The notes below the pieces were generated by a model, which saw only the letters and a list, made by a program, of their open reading frames with translations, was not told the DNA's origin and ran no database searches. A stretch of DNA of 16,211 nucleotides from Spirochaetaceae bacterium (lineage in GTDB: Bacteria; Spirochaetota; Spirochaetia; Treponematales; Breznakiellaceae), in contig JAISLM010000101.1 of the NCBI GenBank assembly GCA_031290855.1, forward strand, positions 1 to 16,211, given 5' to 3'. This document shows, piece by piece, positions 4,942 through 12,719 of the stretch. Numbering within the stretch: position 1 is the first letter of the stretch; each line of letters opens with the position of its first letter. The translations under genes were made by a program, and so were the position numbers.

Positions 4942-5904
4942 ATGATGAACACGAAAGAGCTGGCCCGGCTGACGGTGATTAAGGGTGCTATCGACGGGGC
5001 CTACACGGTAAAACAGGCGGCCAAAAAACTTGGTATGAGTACCCGATGGGTAAAACACCTGAAGAAAGCAGTGCGGGAACAAGGCGACGGAGCGGTCATT
5101 CACGGGAATGCCGGCAGGCACCCCGCGAACGCCAGCGACGAGGCGCTCCGAAACAAGATCATCGCCTTGAAAAAAAGCGAGCCATACCGGAGCGCGAATT
5201 TCACCCACTTCCGGGAGTTGCTGGAGGAACAGGAGCGGATACGCATCAGCTATACCAGCCTGTCCGGCATCCTGAAAGCAGCCGGCATTACCTCTCCTAA
5301 AACACGCCGGAGCGCGGGCGAACGGCGGACGATGCGGGAACGGCGGGCGAAGCTTGGGGAACTGGTCCAAACCGACGCCTCACCCTTTGACTGGCTTGGC
5401 CGGGGCGTCCACTATGCCCTACACGGGTTTCAGGACGACGCGACCGGAGCCATTCCGGGGCTGTACCTGTGCGAACATGAATGCCTCCAGGGGTATTTTG
5501 AGGCGTTCAGGGCCGTTTTACAGGGCGCTGGAGCGCCGGAAGCCCTCTATGCCGACAGAATCGGGATATATTTCGTCAATACCAAGAAACCGGAACACTG
5601 GTCGATTGAGGAACAACTGGCGGGGAAAACACTGGATAAAACGCGGTTCGGCCATATCGCCGATGCCCTGGGCTGCGATCTGATTCCCGCGGGAAGCCCG
5701 CAAGCCAAGGGACGTATCGAACGCCTGTGGGAGACCCCGCAAAGCCGCCTGCCGGTCCGGTTCGCGTTGCAGGGCATTACCACGATGGAACAGGCCAACG
5801 CCGCCCTCCCGCGTTTCATCAGGGAGTTCAACCAACGGTTTCACCGGGACCCGGCGTGCCGGGATGCTGGACAAGAGTGTTTCGGGAAGACGAGTGCCGG
5901 GTGA
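4942..5904 (+). pseudogene. ISNCY-like rve-domain transposase, C-terminus disrupted
   Basis: The sequence opens with a helix-turn-helix (TVKQAAKKLGMSTRWVKHL, residues ~22-40 from the chosen start). The rve/integrase core follows: LVQTDASPFDWLG (Asp145), ALYADRIGIYF (Asp205) and AKGRIERLWE (Glu260), so the DDE triad is visible. The ATG at 4942 is preferred over 4933 because GGAGG ends at 4932, which gives nine bases of spacing instead of none. Homology decays after FNQRFHRDPA (about base 5855): the frame ends in CRDAGQECFGKTSAG, and a neighbouring frame continues as VFREDECRVRTGNAALN, suggesting a small indel near the end. It reads like a multicopy element whose C-terminal part is damaged; activity is doubtful. 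No terminal inverted repeats were found with confidence. Confidence 0.8.
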
Positions 5905-6099
5905 GGACGGGGAATGCGGCCCTCAATTTGAATATACTGAGAGAAGATGGCGTTACACCGGCTGAAGAAAATGAAGATGTAGAAGAAACGGGTCAGCGCC
6001 AAACGCCGCATGACGCGCGCCGCCCTGGATTCGGATTTCCTGTATGAGGCCTTGTTCTAAGAGTAAACGCCGATGCCCTGTTGACAAGCGGGGCTGCGG
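5905..6099 (+). other. Decayed tail after the transposase, unrecognised fragment
   Basis: No intact gene was found. One frame reads KKRVSAKRRMTRAALDSDFL and then YEALF to TAA 6058-6060. It is preceded in frame by a TAG at 5980-5982 and a short MALHRLKKMKM (ATG 5947). This looks like the C-terminal end of some protein and is unrelated to the ankyrin gene. It may be the residue of a gene interrupted by the transposable element. A TTGACA lies at 6081-6086 but lacks a good -10 at the usual spacing. Confidence 0.4.
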
Positions 6100-6129
6100 G
6101 TGACATATATTTGAAAAGATGTATATAAT
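6100..6129 (+). promoter_or_regulatory. Sigma-70 promoter of the ankyrin-rubredoxin-lysC operon
   Basis: GTGACA at 6100-6105 (five of six consensus) and a perfect TATAAT at 6124-6129 are separated by 18 bp. Transcription would begin near 6136, leaving a leader of about 70 nt with a strong AAAGGAGG at 6148-6155. Confidence 0.7.
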
Positions 6130-6208
6130 ACAAAAACGGCCCGAATGAAAGGAGGTTTTGCTTGCGCGATGCGCTTTTTTGCCGATAATACACATAGGGG
6201 TTTTCTCA

Positions 6209-9127
6209 ATGCAGTCAATAAATAAAAAACGCATCGGCGCAGCCCAAAAAAAAGCTTCCGCCCTGCCTGGCCTGTTGCAGCTCGGTATTTTTTGTTTTGT
6301 TTTTATGTTTTTTTCCGGTACCGAAGCGTTTGCGTTCGGCAAAAGACAGTCATCTGGCAAAACCGAGGCCGCTGAAGAAACGACGGTAGTGGATGCGGAT
6401 GCGGACAAGCCCCCGCCCACCCCGTTCGATAGCATAGCGGCGTTAATTACCGAAGGAAATGTTGAAGACGCGAAAACGGCCTTCGTCGCGGCTAACGACC
6501 CCGGCGATGTTGATTCGCTTGGCAGGAACGCGGTTCATTTTGCGGCGGCGGCGCGTAACAGCGAGCTTGCCGACTTTTTTATCCGGCTGGGTACACCGGC
6601 GGACGCCGGGGACAACGGGGGTTATACGCCCCTCAACATAAGCGCGGGTCTGCTGGACGGCGTAACCGCGCAAATTTTGGTAAGAAACGGCGCTTTCATA
6701 CATAACGCTCCGGCGGGCGTCGCGAGTCCCGCCGTGGCGGCGATAGATTCGAAGGATGACGCCTTTCTGCGGGCGCTCCTTACGCCGGAGACGATGTTGT
6801 CTACAGACGGCGAGGGGCGGACCGTGCTCCATCTGGCCGTCGAGGCCGGCTCTTACGCCGCGGTCACAAGCATTATGTCCTCCGGTGACGAGATTACCCG
6901 GCTGGAACTTATAAATAAACGGGACAAGACGAACCGTACCGCCCTGGATTATGCGTTCATCCATCGTGATTCGCGCAGTCATGCAACGGTGGCCGAAATC
7001 CTGATACAGGCTGGCGGCTTCTCCTCTGATCCTTTTTTCCTTTACTTCGCGCCCGTCGTACGCTCTCTGAACTTCAACCAGCGGGCTGCGGACGGGAACT
7101 CGGCGCTGCACTATTCGACCAGGGAACGTTACAGGGGCTTCACGCTGTACCTGCTGGATCACATGGCCGACCCGAATATCAAGAATACCACCGGGGATAC
7201 CGCGCTTCACGAAGCCGCCCGTATAGGCGACGTGGAGATAATGGAGGCGCTGCTCGATCACGGCGCGAATGTCAACATTCAGGACGGACAGGGGAATACG
7301 GCGATGCATATCGCGATCCCTGTCGAGGTGCACAGGCCTGCGCTGGAATTGCTGTTTTCGTACCGGGCGAATCCGAATCTGCGTGACGAGCGGGGCGACT
7401 CTCCGGCGCACATCGTTATAAGCCTTAACAGAACCCCTGATATTCTGGAAACGCTGCTCAAAAACGGGGCCGACCTTACGATCCACAACACCGACGGCAA
7501 AACGCCGCTGTTCCTTGCGGTGGAGCAAAAGCGCGCCGCGCTTTTGCCTTTGTTGGTCAGCTACCGTTCCGATATTTTTGCGATGACCAACGAGGGCAAG
7601 ACGCCTTTCGGCCTCGCGCTGGACAGCGAGGAAGAGATACTGAACCAACTTATCACCGGCGAAACCGTGTTGCAGAGCGACAACAACGGCAACACGCCCC
7701 TGCTGGTGGCGGTGCGGTCCGGTGCCGATGTAAAACTCGTCCAGCGGATACTGGACAAGGACGCTCTGATAAACGCCCGCAACCTGGAGGGCGACACGGC
7801 CCTGCATATCGCGGTACGGCAGGATTCGGAGACTGTCGGCGAGCTGCTTATAGCGCGCGGCGCGGACGTGTTCGCGCAGAACGCAAAGGGTGAAAGCCCT
7901 ATATACCTAACGTTCTATTCCCCCGGCGACGTCCGCGAATGGATGCTGACGCCGGCGGTTCTCACCGCGAGGGACGGTCTGGGCAATACCTTGCTGCACT
8001 ATGCCACGCAATGGAGGCTCGATTCCGCGATCCCGATGATAGCTTCCAGGGGCGCGTCTCTTGAGGCTGCCAACGTTACGGGCGAAACGCCGCTTTTTAT
8101 CGCGGTAAAGATCGATTCTTCGTCGACGGTTCAGGCCCTGCTCGGTGCCGGCGCTTCGATAGCGGGCCGCGACACGCTGGGGAATACCGCGCTTCATACC
8201 GCGGTACGCTGGAACGCGCTTTCCGCCGCGGATACGCTCGTCAGCGCCAAAATAGACATCAACGCCTACAACCTGTACGGCAAAACCCCTCTGCATGACT
8301 CGGTGCGTCTGGGCGTGTTCGGCATGGAATCCCTCCTTGTAGAGCGCGGCGCTTACCTTGAGGCGCGGGACAAAGACGGCAACACGCCGCTCGTGGAAGC
8401 CGTGATGAAAGGCTCCTTTCGTTCAACAGAACATCTGGTAAACAGCGGCGCGAACGTTTCCACAAGGAACAACAGCGGCGATACGCCGCTTCTGATCGCG
8501 GTAGAGGGGGAGCGGAGCGACCTTGTCGGCATCTTGCTGGACAAGCGGGCGCAGATACACGCGAAAGACGCGGACGGCGAGAGTCCGTTCACCGTCGCGC
8601 TGAAAACATCGCCGCGCATGATGCTGACGCTTCTTGACAAGGGGCGGGATCAGACTGACGACGCGGGCCGGACTCCGCTCCACATCGCGTTGTCCTACAA
8701 TATGCCTGAAACGGACATAGAGACGATAGCCAACTGGCTGGGAAACACGAGCGCGGTTGACAGCGAGGGAAGGACGGCCCTGCGCTACGCCGTCGATCGA
8801 GCGAACTGGGACGCGGCAAAATTCCTTGCCGACGGCGGCGCGGACATATTCTCTATCGCCCGCGACGGCAAAACCCCCGCCGAGATAACCCTTGCCGCCG
8901 AAAACCGGGACGCGGTACGCGCCGTCTTCGGCGGTAAGGCCGTCACCTCCCGCGACTCGGAAGGAAACAGTATTCTTCATTATGCCGCCCGCACAGCTAC
9001 GGCTTCAACCGTATCACTGCTTATCGAACTGGGGGCCGACAAGGCCGTGCGTAATACGGCCGGCGACAGTCCCTACGATATAGCCAGACGCTGGAATCGC
9101 CAGGACATAATGGCTATACTTAGATAG
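6209..9127 (+). CDS. Exported protein of about 26 ankyrin repeats
   Basis: The product is 972 residues. After basic KKRIGAAQKK comes a hydrophobic core (LLQLGIFCFVFMFF) and a likely signal-peptidase site after AFA at residue 42, so it should be periplasmic or outer-membrane facing. A short charged linker with a PPPTP stretch leads into repeats of about 33 residues that fill the rest. I count about 26 G-x-T-x-L-H-x-A cores, among them GRTVLHLAV, GDTALHEAA, GNTAMHIAI, GDTALHIAV, GNTALHTAV, GRTPLHIAL and GNSILHYAA, most followed by LL-x-x-GA-x-x. No enzymatic domain is visible, so it is probably a scaffold or binding protein; the ligand is unknown. The frame is open from a TTG at 6158, but that start would put 17 extra residues ahead of the signal peptide, so ATG 6209 (weak AGGGG eight bases upstream) is preferred. 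It is first in the operon, 43 bp ahead of the rubredoxin gene. Confidence 0.92.
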   Translation: MQSINKKRIGAAQKKASALPGLLQLGIFCFVFMFFSGTEAFAFGKRQSSGKTEAAEETTVVDADADKPPPTPFDSIAALITEGNVEDAKTAFVAANDPGDVDSLGRNAVHFAAAARNSELADFFIRLGTPADAGDNGGYTPLNISAGLLDGVTAQILVRNGAFIHNAPAGVASPAVAAIDSKDDAFLRALLTPETMLSTDGEGRTVLHLAVEAGSYAAVTSIMSSGDEITRLELINKRDKTNRTALDYAFIHRDSRSHATVAEILIQAGGFSSDPFFLYFAPVVRSLNFNQRAADGNSALHYSTRERYRGFTLYLLDHMADPNIKNTTGDTALHEAARIGDVEIMEALLDHGANVNIQDGQGNTAMHIAIPVEVHRPALELLFSYRANPNLRDERGDSPAHIVISLNRTPDILETLLKNGADLTIHNTDGKTPLFLAVEQKRAALLPLLVSYRSDIFAMTNEGKTPFGLALDSEEEILNQLITGETVLQSDNNGNTPLLVAVRSGADVKLVQRILDKDALINARNLEGDTALHIAVRQDSETVGELLIARGADVFAQNAKGESPIYLTFYSPGDVREWMLTPAVLTARDGLGNTLLHYATQWRLDSAIPMIASRGASLEAANVTGETPLFIAVKIDSSSTVQALLGAGASIAGRDTLGNTALHTAVRWNALSAADTLVSAKIDINAYNLYGKTPLHDSVRLGVFGMESLLVERGAYLEARDKDGNTPLVEAVMKGSFRSTEHLVNSGANVSTRNNSGDTPLLIAVEGERSDLVGILLDKRAQIHAKDADGESPFTVALKTSPRMMLTLLDKGRDQTDDAGRTPLHIALSYNMPETDIETIANWLGNTSAVDSEGRTALRYAVDRANWDAAKFLADGGADIFSIARDGKTPAEITLAAENRDAVRAVFGGKAVTSRDSEGNSILHYAARTATASTVSLLIELGADKAVRNTAGDSPYDIARRWNRQDIMAILR

Positions 9128-9170
9128 TGGTAATTTTTATCCACAAAATTTAATTATTTGGAGGTCTCTT

Positions 9171-9293
9171 ATGAAAAAATGGGTATGTGTAATATGCGGT
9201 TATGTTCATGAAGGGGACGAGCCGCCTGCGGCCTGCCCTCTCTGCAACGCCCCGGCATCAAAATTTGCGGAAGAAAAGCCTATCGGAAATTAA
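9171..9293 (+). CDS. Minimal 40-residue rubredoxin-like protein
   Basis: The start codon has GGAGG at 9160-9164, six bases upstream. The product opens MKKWVCVICGYVHEGDEPP and ends EEKPIGN. Cys6-x2-Cys9-Gly and Cys22-x2-Cys25 form the classic Fe(SCys)4 site. The spacing between the two CxxC motifs is short, as in the C-terminal rubredoxin domain of rubrerythrin, whereas free rubredoxins usually have about 52 residues. It is a cytosolic one-electron carrier; in anaerobes such proteins donate electrons to peroxide- or superoxide-reducing enzymes. No partner enzyme is visible in the window. The gene lies between the ankyrin gene and lysC, with lysC beginning six bases after its stop, and is probably co-transcribed. 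Confidence 0.9.
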   Translation: MKKWVCVICGYVHEGDEPPAACPLCNAPASKFAEEKPIGN

Positions 9294-9299
9294 GCGCCG

Positions 9300-10652
9300 A
9301 TGCTTGTAATGAAGTTTGGCGGCAGTTCTGTCGCTGATGCGGAGCATATCCGCCGCGCGGCAAAAATTGTGCTGGACCATATCGACAAAAGGCCCGTCGT
9401 CGTACTTTCAGCTATGGGCGATACCACCGATCACCTCCTCGAGGCGGCGGAAAAAGCGATCGGCGACGGGCCGATTTCTGTTGAATTTTCCCTTGAAAAG
9501 ATAAGCGAAACTTATCTGGGCGCGTTGCAGGGCCTGGGCCTGTCAACGCTGTTTACGCCCGATCTCAGGGAACTGCTCTCCGATCTGGCAACCCTGCTCT
9601 CCGGTATATCACTGATAAAGGAATTATCACCAAAAACCAAAGATTACCTTGTTTCGTTCGGCGAGCGGATGTCCGTCCGTCTGGTTGCCCGCTACCTTCA
9701 GTCTTTGGGCGTGAACGCCCTCCCTGTCGACGCCTGGGACGCCGGTTTCGTCTCCAACTCCAGCTTTACGTCCGCCGATCTGGAACCTGAAAGCTGGCGG
9801 TCCATACCGGACGCGCTGCTGCCGCTGCTTGAAGAAGGGATTCTTCCGGTCGTAACCGGCTTCATCGCGAAAGACACCAAAGGCGCGATAACGACCCTTG
9901 GGCGCGGCGGCTCCGACCTGACGGCCACGATGATAGCCGCCGCCTGCAAAGCGGAGGCGGCCCAGGTCTGGAAAGATGTCGACGGCATCCTTACGGCGGA
10001 CCCGCGCATAGTCCCCGACGCGCGGCCCGTCAGCGCCGTCACCTACGAGGAGGCCGCCGAGCTGGCCTTCTTTGGCGCACAGGTACTCCACCCGCGCGCG
10101 ATGTACCCGTGCAGCAAGACCGGGACGCCCGTTCTGGTAAAAAATTCGTACAACCCCCAGGCCCCCGGCAGCGTGATCGGCTCCTCCCTGCCGCCGGACG
10201 CCCATCATGTCCGCGCGATCACGACACGCGGAAACATCACGCTGATCGACATCGTTTCCAGCCGAATGGTAGGGCAGTACGGCTTCCTGGCGGAAGTCTT
10301 CTCGTGCTTCGCAAAGCACCGTATCTCGATAGATATGCTGGCGACAAGCGAAGTCTCCGTATCGCTTACGGTGGACGCGGCGCAGGACATAGGCGCGGCG
10401 ATAGGCGAGATTGCGCGGATTGCCAGCGTCGAGGTAAAAACAAAGAAGGCTATCGTGACGATTGTCGGCCTCGTTTCCCACTCCTCCGTGATACTCGAAA
10501 GCGCTTTCGGCGTATGTGCGAGCCTCGACATACAGGCTGAGATGGTTTCACACGGGGCAAGCAAGGTAAACATCGGCTTTATCGTGGACGGCGCCGAAGC
10601 CGGCGCCGTAGTGCGCGGCCTCCACAAGAAGTTTTTCGGGGGGCAAGCTTGA
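9300..10652 (+). CDS. lysC: Aspartate kinase, monofunctional
   Basis: This cytosolic enzyme phosphorylates L-aspartate to aspartyl-4-phosphate, the committed step to lysine, threonine, methionine and, in many bacteria, diaminopimelate. The 450 residues fit the LysC/AKIII class, without a fused homoserine dehydrogenase. KFGGSSV at residues 5-11 is the amino-acid-kinase nucleotide motif. SFGERMSVRLVARYL, TLGRGGSDLTATMIA and WKDVDGILTADPR follow in the order and form of the family. The C-terminal third has two ACT-like segments (ITLIDIVSSRMVGQYGFLAE and VTIVGLVSHSSVILESAFGV), the usual sites of feedback inhibition. The start overlaps no good ribosome binding site and follows the rubredoxin stop by six bases, which suggests translational coupling. 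Its product feeds methionine synthesis and hence the metK reaction. Confidence 0.96.
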   Translation: MLVMKFGGSSVADAEHIRRAAKIVLDHIDKRPVVVLSAMGDTTDHLLEAAEKAIGDGPISVEFSLEKISETYLGALQGLGLSTLFTPDLRELLSDLATLLSGISLIKELSPKTKDYLVSFGERMSVRLVARYLQSLGVNALPVDAWDAGFVSNSSFTSADLEPESWRSIPDALLPLLEEGILPVVTGFIAKDTKGAITTLGRGGSDLTATMIAAACKAEAAQVWKDVDGILTADPRIVPDARPVSAVTYEEAAELAFFGAQVLHPRAMYPCSKTGTPVLVKNSYNPQAPGSVIGSSLPPDAHHVRAITTRGNITLIDIVSSRMVGQYGFLAEVFSCFAKHRISIDMLATSEVSVSLTVDAAQDIGAAIGEIARIASVEVKTKKAIVTIVGLVSHSSVILESAFGVCASLDIQAEMVSHGASKVNIGFIVDGAEAGAVVRGLHKKFFGGQA

Positions 10653-11422
10653 CGCGTTTCCTTGGAAATGCGCCGTCCCTCCCTCCGGTCCTTCCCGTTA
10701 TTGCCGCCGGCCTCTGCCTTGTACTCGTGTCCTCCGCCTCCTGCCGGCTTTCACAGACACGCGAAAACTTGCCGTACCAGCGGCCTTCGGCCCAGGTCAG
10801 CCGGATCATCGAGATACTGGACCACGAGGGCGGCGCTTCAGGCGAGGCGTATGCGGAATGGGTCAGCCTGTACATCAACGGCGGTATTCCGGCACTCGAA
10901 AAACTGGAAGTGTTCGCGCCTTACTTCGTGTTTGTCGCGGAACAGTCGTCGCAGGATCTCGACACCCTGTTGCAATGGGCCGCCAACTTCAGCCCTGAAC
11001 GCGACATTCCGCAGTTGATCCTCCTGCGCGCCTACAGGCGTTTAACCGGCAACCCCAACGTGAGCCCCGACGACCTGTACGGCAGCTTTTTTGAAGCCTT
11101 CATCAAGCGCCTGGCCGCGCTGCGCTGGCCTTTCAGCCAAAGGTATGACGAGACCTGGATACTCGTGCGCCGTTTGCCGGCGCTCCCGCCGCCCGACACT
11201 TCCGACGCCGAGGCGCTCGAAGAGGTCCTGTCCGAAGAACAGTCCTACGCGCCGCCCGATTTGCCTCTGCACATATATTTGATCCTGATCCTGATCGAAA
11301 AAACCGAAGTCGAAGCCTCGCTACGGCTCGTGATGAACGACATTCCGCCCGACAAGTCCCTGTCCCGCGACCAAACGCAGGCCGTAAACTCCGTCAAATC
11401 AAACTTCTTCAACTCCTTCTAA
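10649..11422 (+). CDS. Predicted lipoprotein of unknown function
   Basis: The TTG start at 10649 overlaps the lysC stop as TTGA, preceded by a G-run (10638-10643) that can serve as ribosome binding site. The first 32 residues form a lipoprotein signal: a hydrophobic stretch LPVIAAGLCLVLV and the lipobox-like SSASC with Cys32 as the acylation site, a relaxed sequence of the kind common in spirochaetes. The mature ~225 residues (RLSQTRENLPYQRPSAQVSR onward) are helical in character, with TPR-like leucine spacing around EALEEVLSEEQ, and match no family I recognise. It probably anchors to the inner or outer membrane facing the periplasm and depends on Lgt and Lsp for maturation. It is last in the operon and is followed at once by a compact terminator. 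Confidence 0.8.
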   Translation: MTRFLGNAPSLPPVLPVIAAGLCLVLVSSASCRLSQTRENLPYQRPSAQVSRIIEILDHEGGASGEAYAEWVSLYINGGIPALEKLEVFAPYFVFVAEQSSQDLDTLLQWAANFSPERDIPQLILLRAYRRLTGNPNVSPDDLYGSFFEAFIKRLAALRWPFSQRYDETWILVRRLPALPPPDTSDAEALEEVLSEEQSYAPPDLPLHIYLILILIEKTEVEASLRLVMNDIPPDKSLSRDQTQAVNSVKSNFFNSF

Positions 11423-11437
11423 CCCGCCGGCGGGTTT
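11421..11437 (+). terminator. Terminator after the lysC-lipoprotein operon
   Basis: AACCCG, tetraloop CCGG and CGGGTT form a 6-bp stem at 11421-11436 that overlaps the stop codon of the lipoprotein gene; only TTTC follows. It is short but GC-rich and well placed. Confidence 0.5.
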
Positions 11438-11740
11438 CATTGATAGCGTTCAGGCTGATGAGGGCGGCGGGCAGGATAAGGAAACTAAGAACGGGCTGAT
11501 GCTGTAAATGACAACGCGGACGATACAAAACACATGAAATTCGGGTATATACGGCATATAAGAGGTCCGTTCTGTAATTTAACTGTGGAATACACTGCAA
11601 CTTTTGTTGGTGTTACCAATTATAAGCGCCTCAAGGAACCGTGGAGCAGCCCCACTGCGAATGAGCTCCGTGCGGCAAGCGCGAACCTAAGGTTCGACGG
11701 GGTATTAAACCAGACTTTGCGGATAACGTAAAATGTAGAG
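11438..11740 (+). other. Intergenic region with one doubtful small reading frame
   Basis: This stretch lies between the lipoprotein operon (+) and the transketolase operon (-), so both units end into it. A 65-codon frame at 11534-11731 (MKFGYIRHIRGPFCNLTVEY onward) has no ribosome binding site and no recognised family. An AT/GC shift around 11560 hints at old insertion debris. GAACCT-A-AGGTTC at about 11684-11696 is a perfect 13-nt palindrome. No RNA gene was recognised. Confidence 0.4.
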
Positions 11741-11775
11741 AAAAAGGCCGCCCCCTACATTGCGACAGGGGCGGC
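11741..11775 (-). terminator. Rho-independent terminator of the transketolase operon
   Basis: On the minus strand GCCGCCCC (complement of 11768-11775) pairs with GGGGCGGC (complement of 11747-11754), followed by CTTTTTC. The hairpin begins five bases after the stop codon at 11781. It is a textbook GC stem with a T-run. Confidence 0.85.
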
Positions 11776-11780
11776 TTCTT

Positions 11781-12716
11781 TTAGGGAAGGAGGGCTTTGG
11801 CGCGTTTCGCCAGAGTTTCGGCGTTGAGGCCGAAGCGTTTTACAAGGTAGTCCTGCGTACCGACCTCGCCGAACTCGTCGTTTATGCCGATACGGACGAA
11901 GCGGCCGCGGAAACCGTTTTCGGCAAGGATTTCCGCGACCGCGCTGCCCAGGCCCCCGGCAATCTGGTGGTTTTCCGCGCTCAGCACGGCCTTCACCTTG
12001 GCGGCCTCGCCCAGAATCGCCGCGCTGTCTATGGGCTTCAGCGTGAGCACGTCCACCACGCCCGCGTCGATGCCGTCCGCAGCAAGAAGCTCGCAGGCCT
12101 CGAGCGCCGCGTTTACCATCAGGCTGCCGAGCGCGATGAAGCAGACGTCTTTGCCGGACTTGAGGACCTTGGCGCGCCCTATGCTGAACACTTCGTCCTT
12201 CGGGTACAGGACGGGCACAGGCTTCCGTGGGAAGCGGAGGTAGACCGAGCCGTACATGAGGGCCGCTTCGAGTATCAGGGCAGCGGCGCTTATGGCATCG
12301 GAAGGCTCGATTACCGTGAGGCGGGGGACGGCCCGCATAAGCGCGAGGTCTTCGAAAGGCATATGGGTGCCGCCGTTGAACGCCGCCGTTACGCCGGGGT
12401 CTGTGCCGACCAGCTTCACGTTGAGGCGTGCGTAGTTCGCGGAGATGAAGAACTGGTCGTAGACGCGCCTGGAGGCGAAACAGCCGAAGGTGGCGGCGAA
12501 GGGAATTTTCCCGGCGGCGGAAAGGCCGGCGGCTACACAAACCATGTTGGCCTCGGCGATGCCGGCGTTAAAGAAGCGGTCGGGGAACGCCTTTTTGAAG
12601 GAACCCGTGTTCGTGCATGACATTAGGTCGGCCTCCAGCACTACGATGTTGGGGTTCTTAGCGCCCAGTTCAAGAAGGGTGTTCACATAGGCTTCGCGTA
12701 TTTCTTTTGTTTCCAT
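11781..12716 (-). CDS. Transketolase, C-terminal (pyrimidine-binding) subunit
   Basis: These 311 residues correspond to the Pyr and C-terminal domains of transketolase. GIAEANMV (52-59) carries Glu55, the residue that activates the thiamine pyrophosphate aminopyrimidine ring. ATFGCFASRRVYDQ, GVTAAFNGGTHMPFEDLALM and VYLRFPRKPVP follow in family order, and DEFGEVGTQDYLVKRFGL closes the C-terminal domain. With the subunit encoded just upstream it forms a split transketolase that moves two-carbon units between sugar phosphates in the non-oxidative pentose phosphate pathway. Split pairs are common in anaerobes and archaea. The ATG is three bases after the stop of the partner gene, with AGGAG inside the partner's 3' end, so translation is coupled. 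A DXS-like enzyme is a less likely alternative, since the DXS N-terminal motifs are absent. Confidence 0.93.
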   Translation of the reverse strand: METKEIREAYVNTLLELGAKNPNIVVLEADLMSCTNTGSFKKAFPDRFFNAGIAEANMVCVAAGLSAAGKIPFAATFGCFASRRVYDQFFISANYARLNVKLVGTDPGVTAAFNGGTHMPFEDLALMRAVPRLTVIEPSDAISAAALILEAALMYGSVYLRFPRKPVPVLYPKDEVFSIGRAKVLKSGKDVCFIALGSLMVNAALEACELLAADGIDAGVVDVLTLKPIDSAAILGEAAKVKAVLSAENHQIAGGLGSAVAEILAENGFRGRFVRIGINDEFGEVGTQDYLVKRFGLNAETLAKRAKALLP

Positions 12717-12719
12717 TGT

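Noticed and set aside
6443..7807. 454-codon frame antisense to the ankyrin gene
   Set aside because: It is a by-product of GC-rich codon use opposite a clearly real repeat protein; the composition is rich in Arg/Val/Gly with no family motif and no ribosome binding site.
9627..10481. 284-codon frame antisense to lysC
   Set aside because: It shadows a definite aspartate kinase and shows no domain of its own.
11680..11715. Possible tRNA T-arm (AAGGTTCGA)
   Set aside because: No acceptor stem, anticodon arm or cloverleaf can be built around it; it is explained by the GAACCT-A-AGGTTC palindrome.
11760..12620. 286-codon + frame opposite the transketolase C-terminal subunit
   Set aside because: The minus-strand gene has catalytic motifs, a ribosome binding site and a terminator; the + frame has none.
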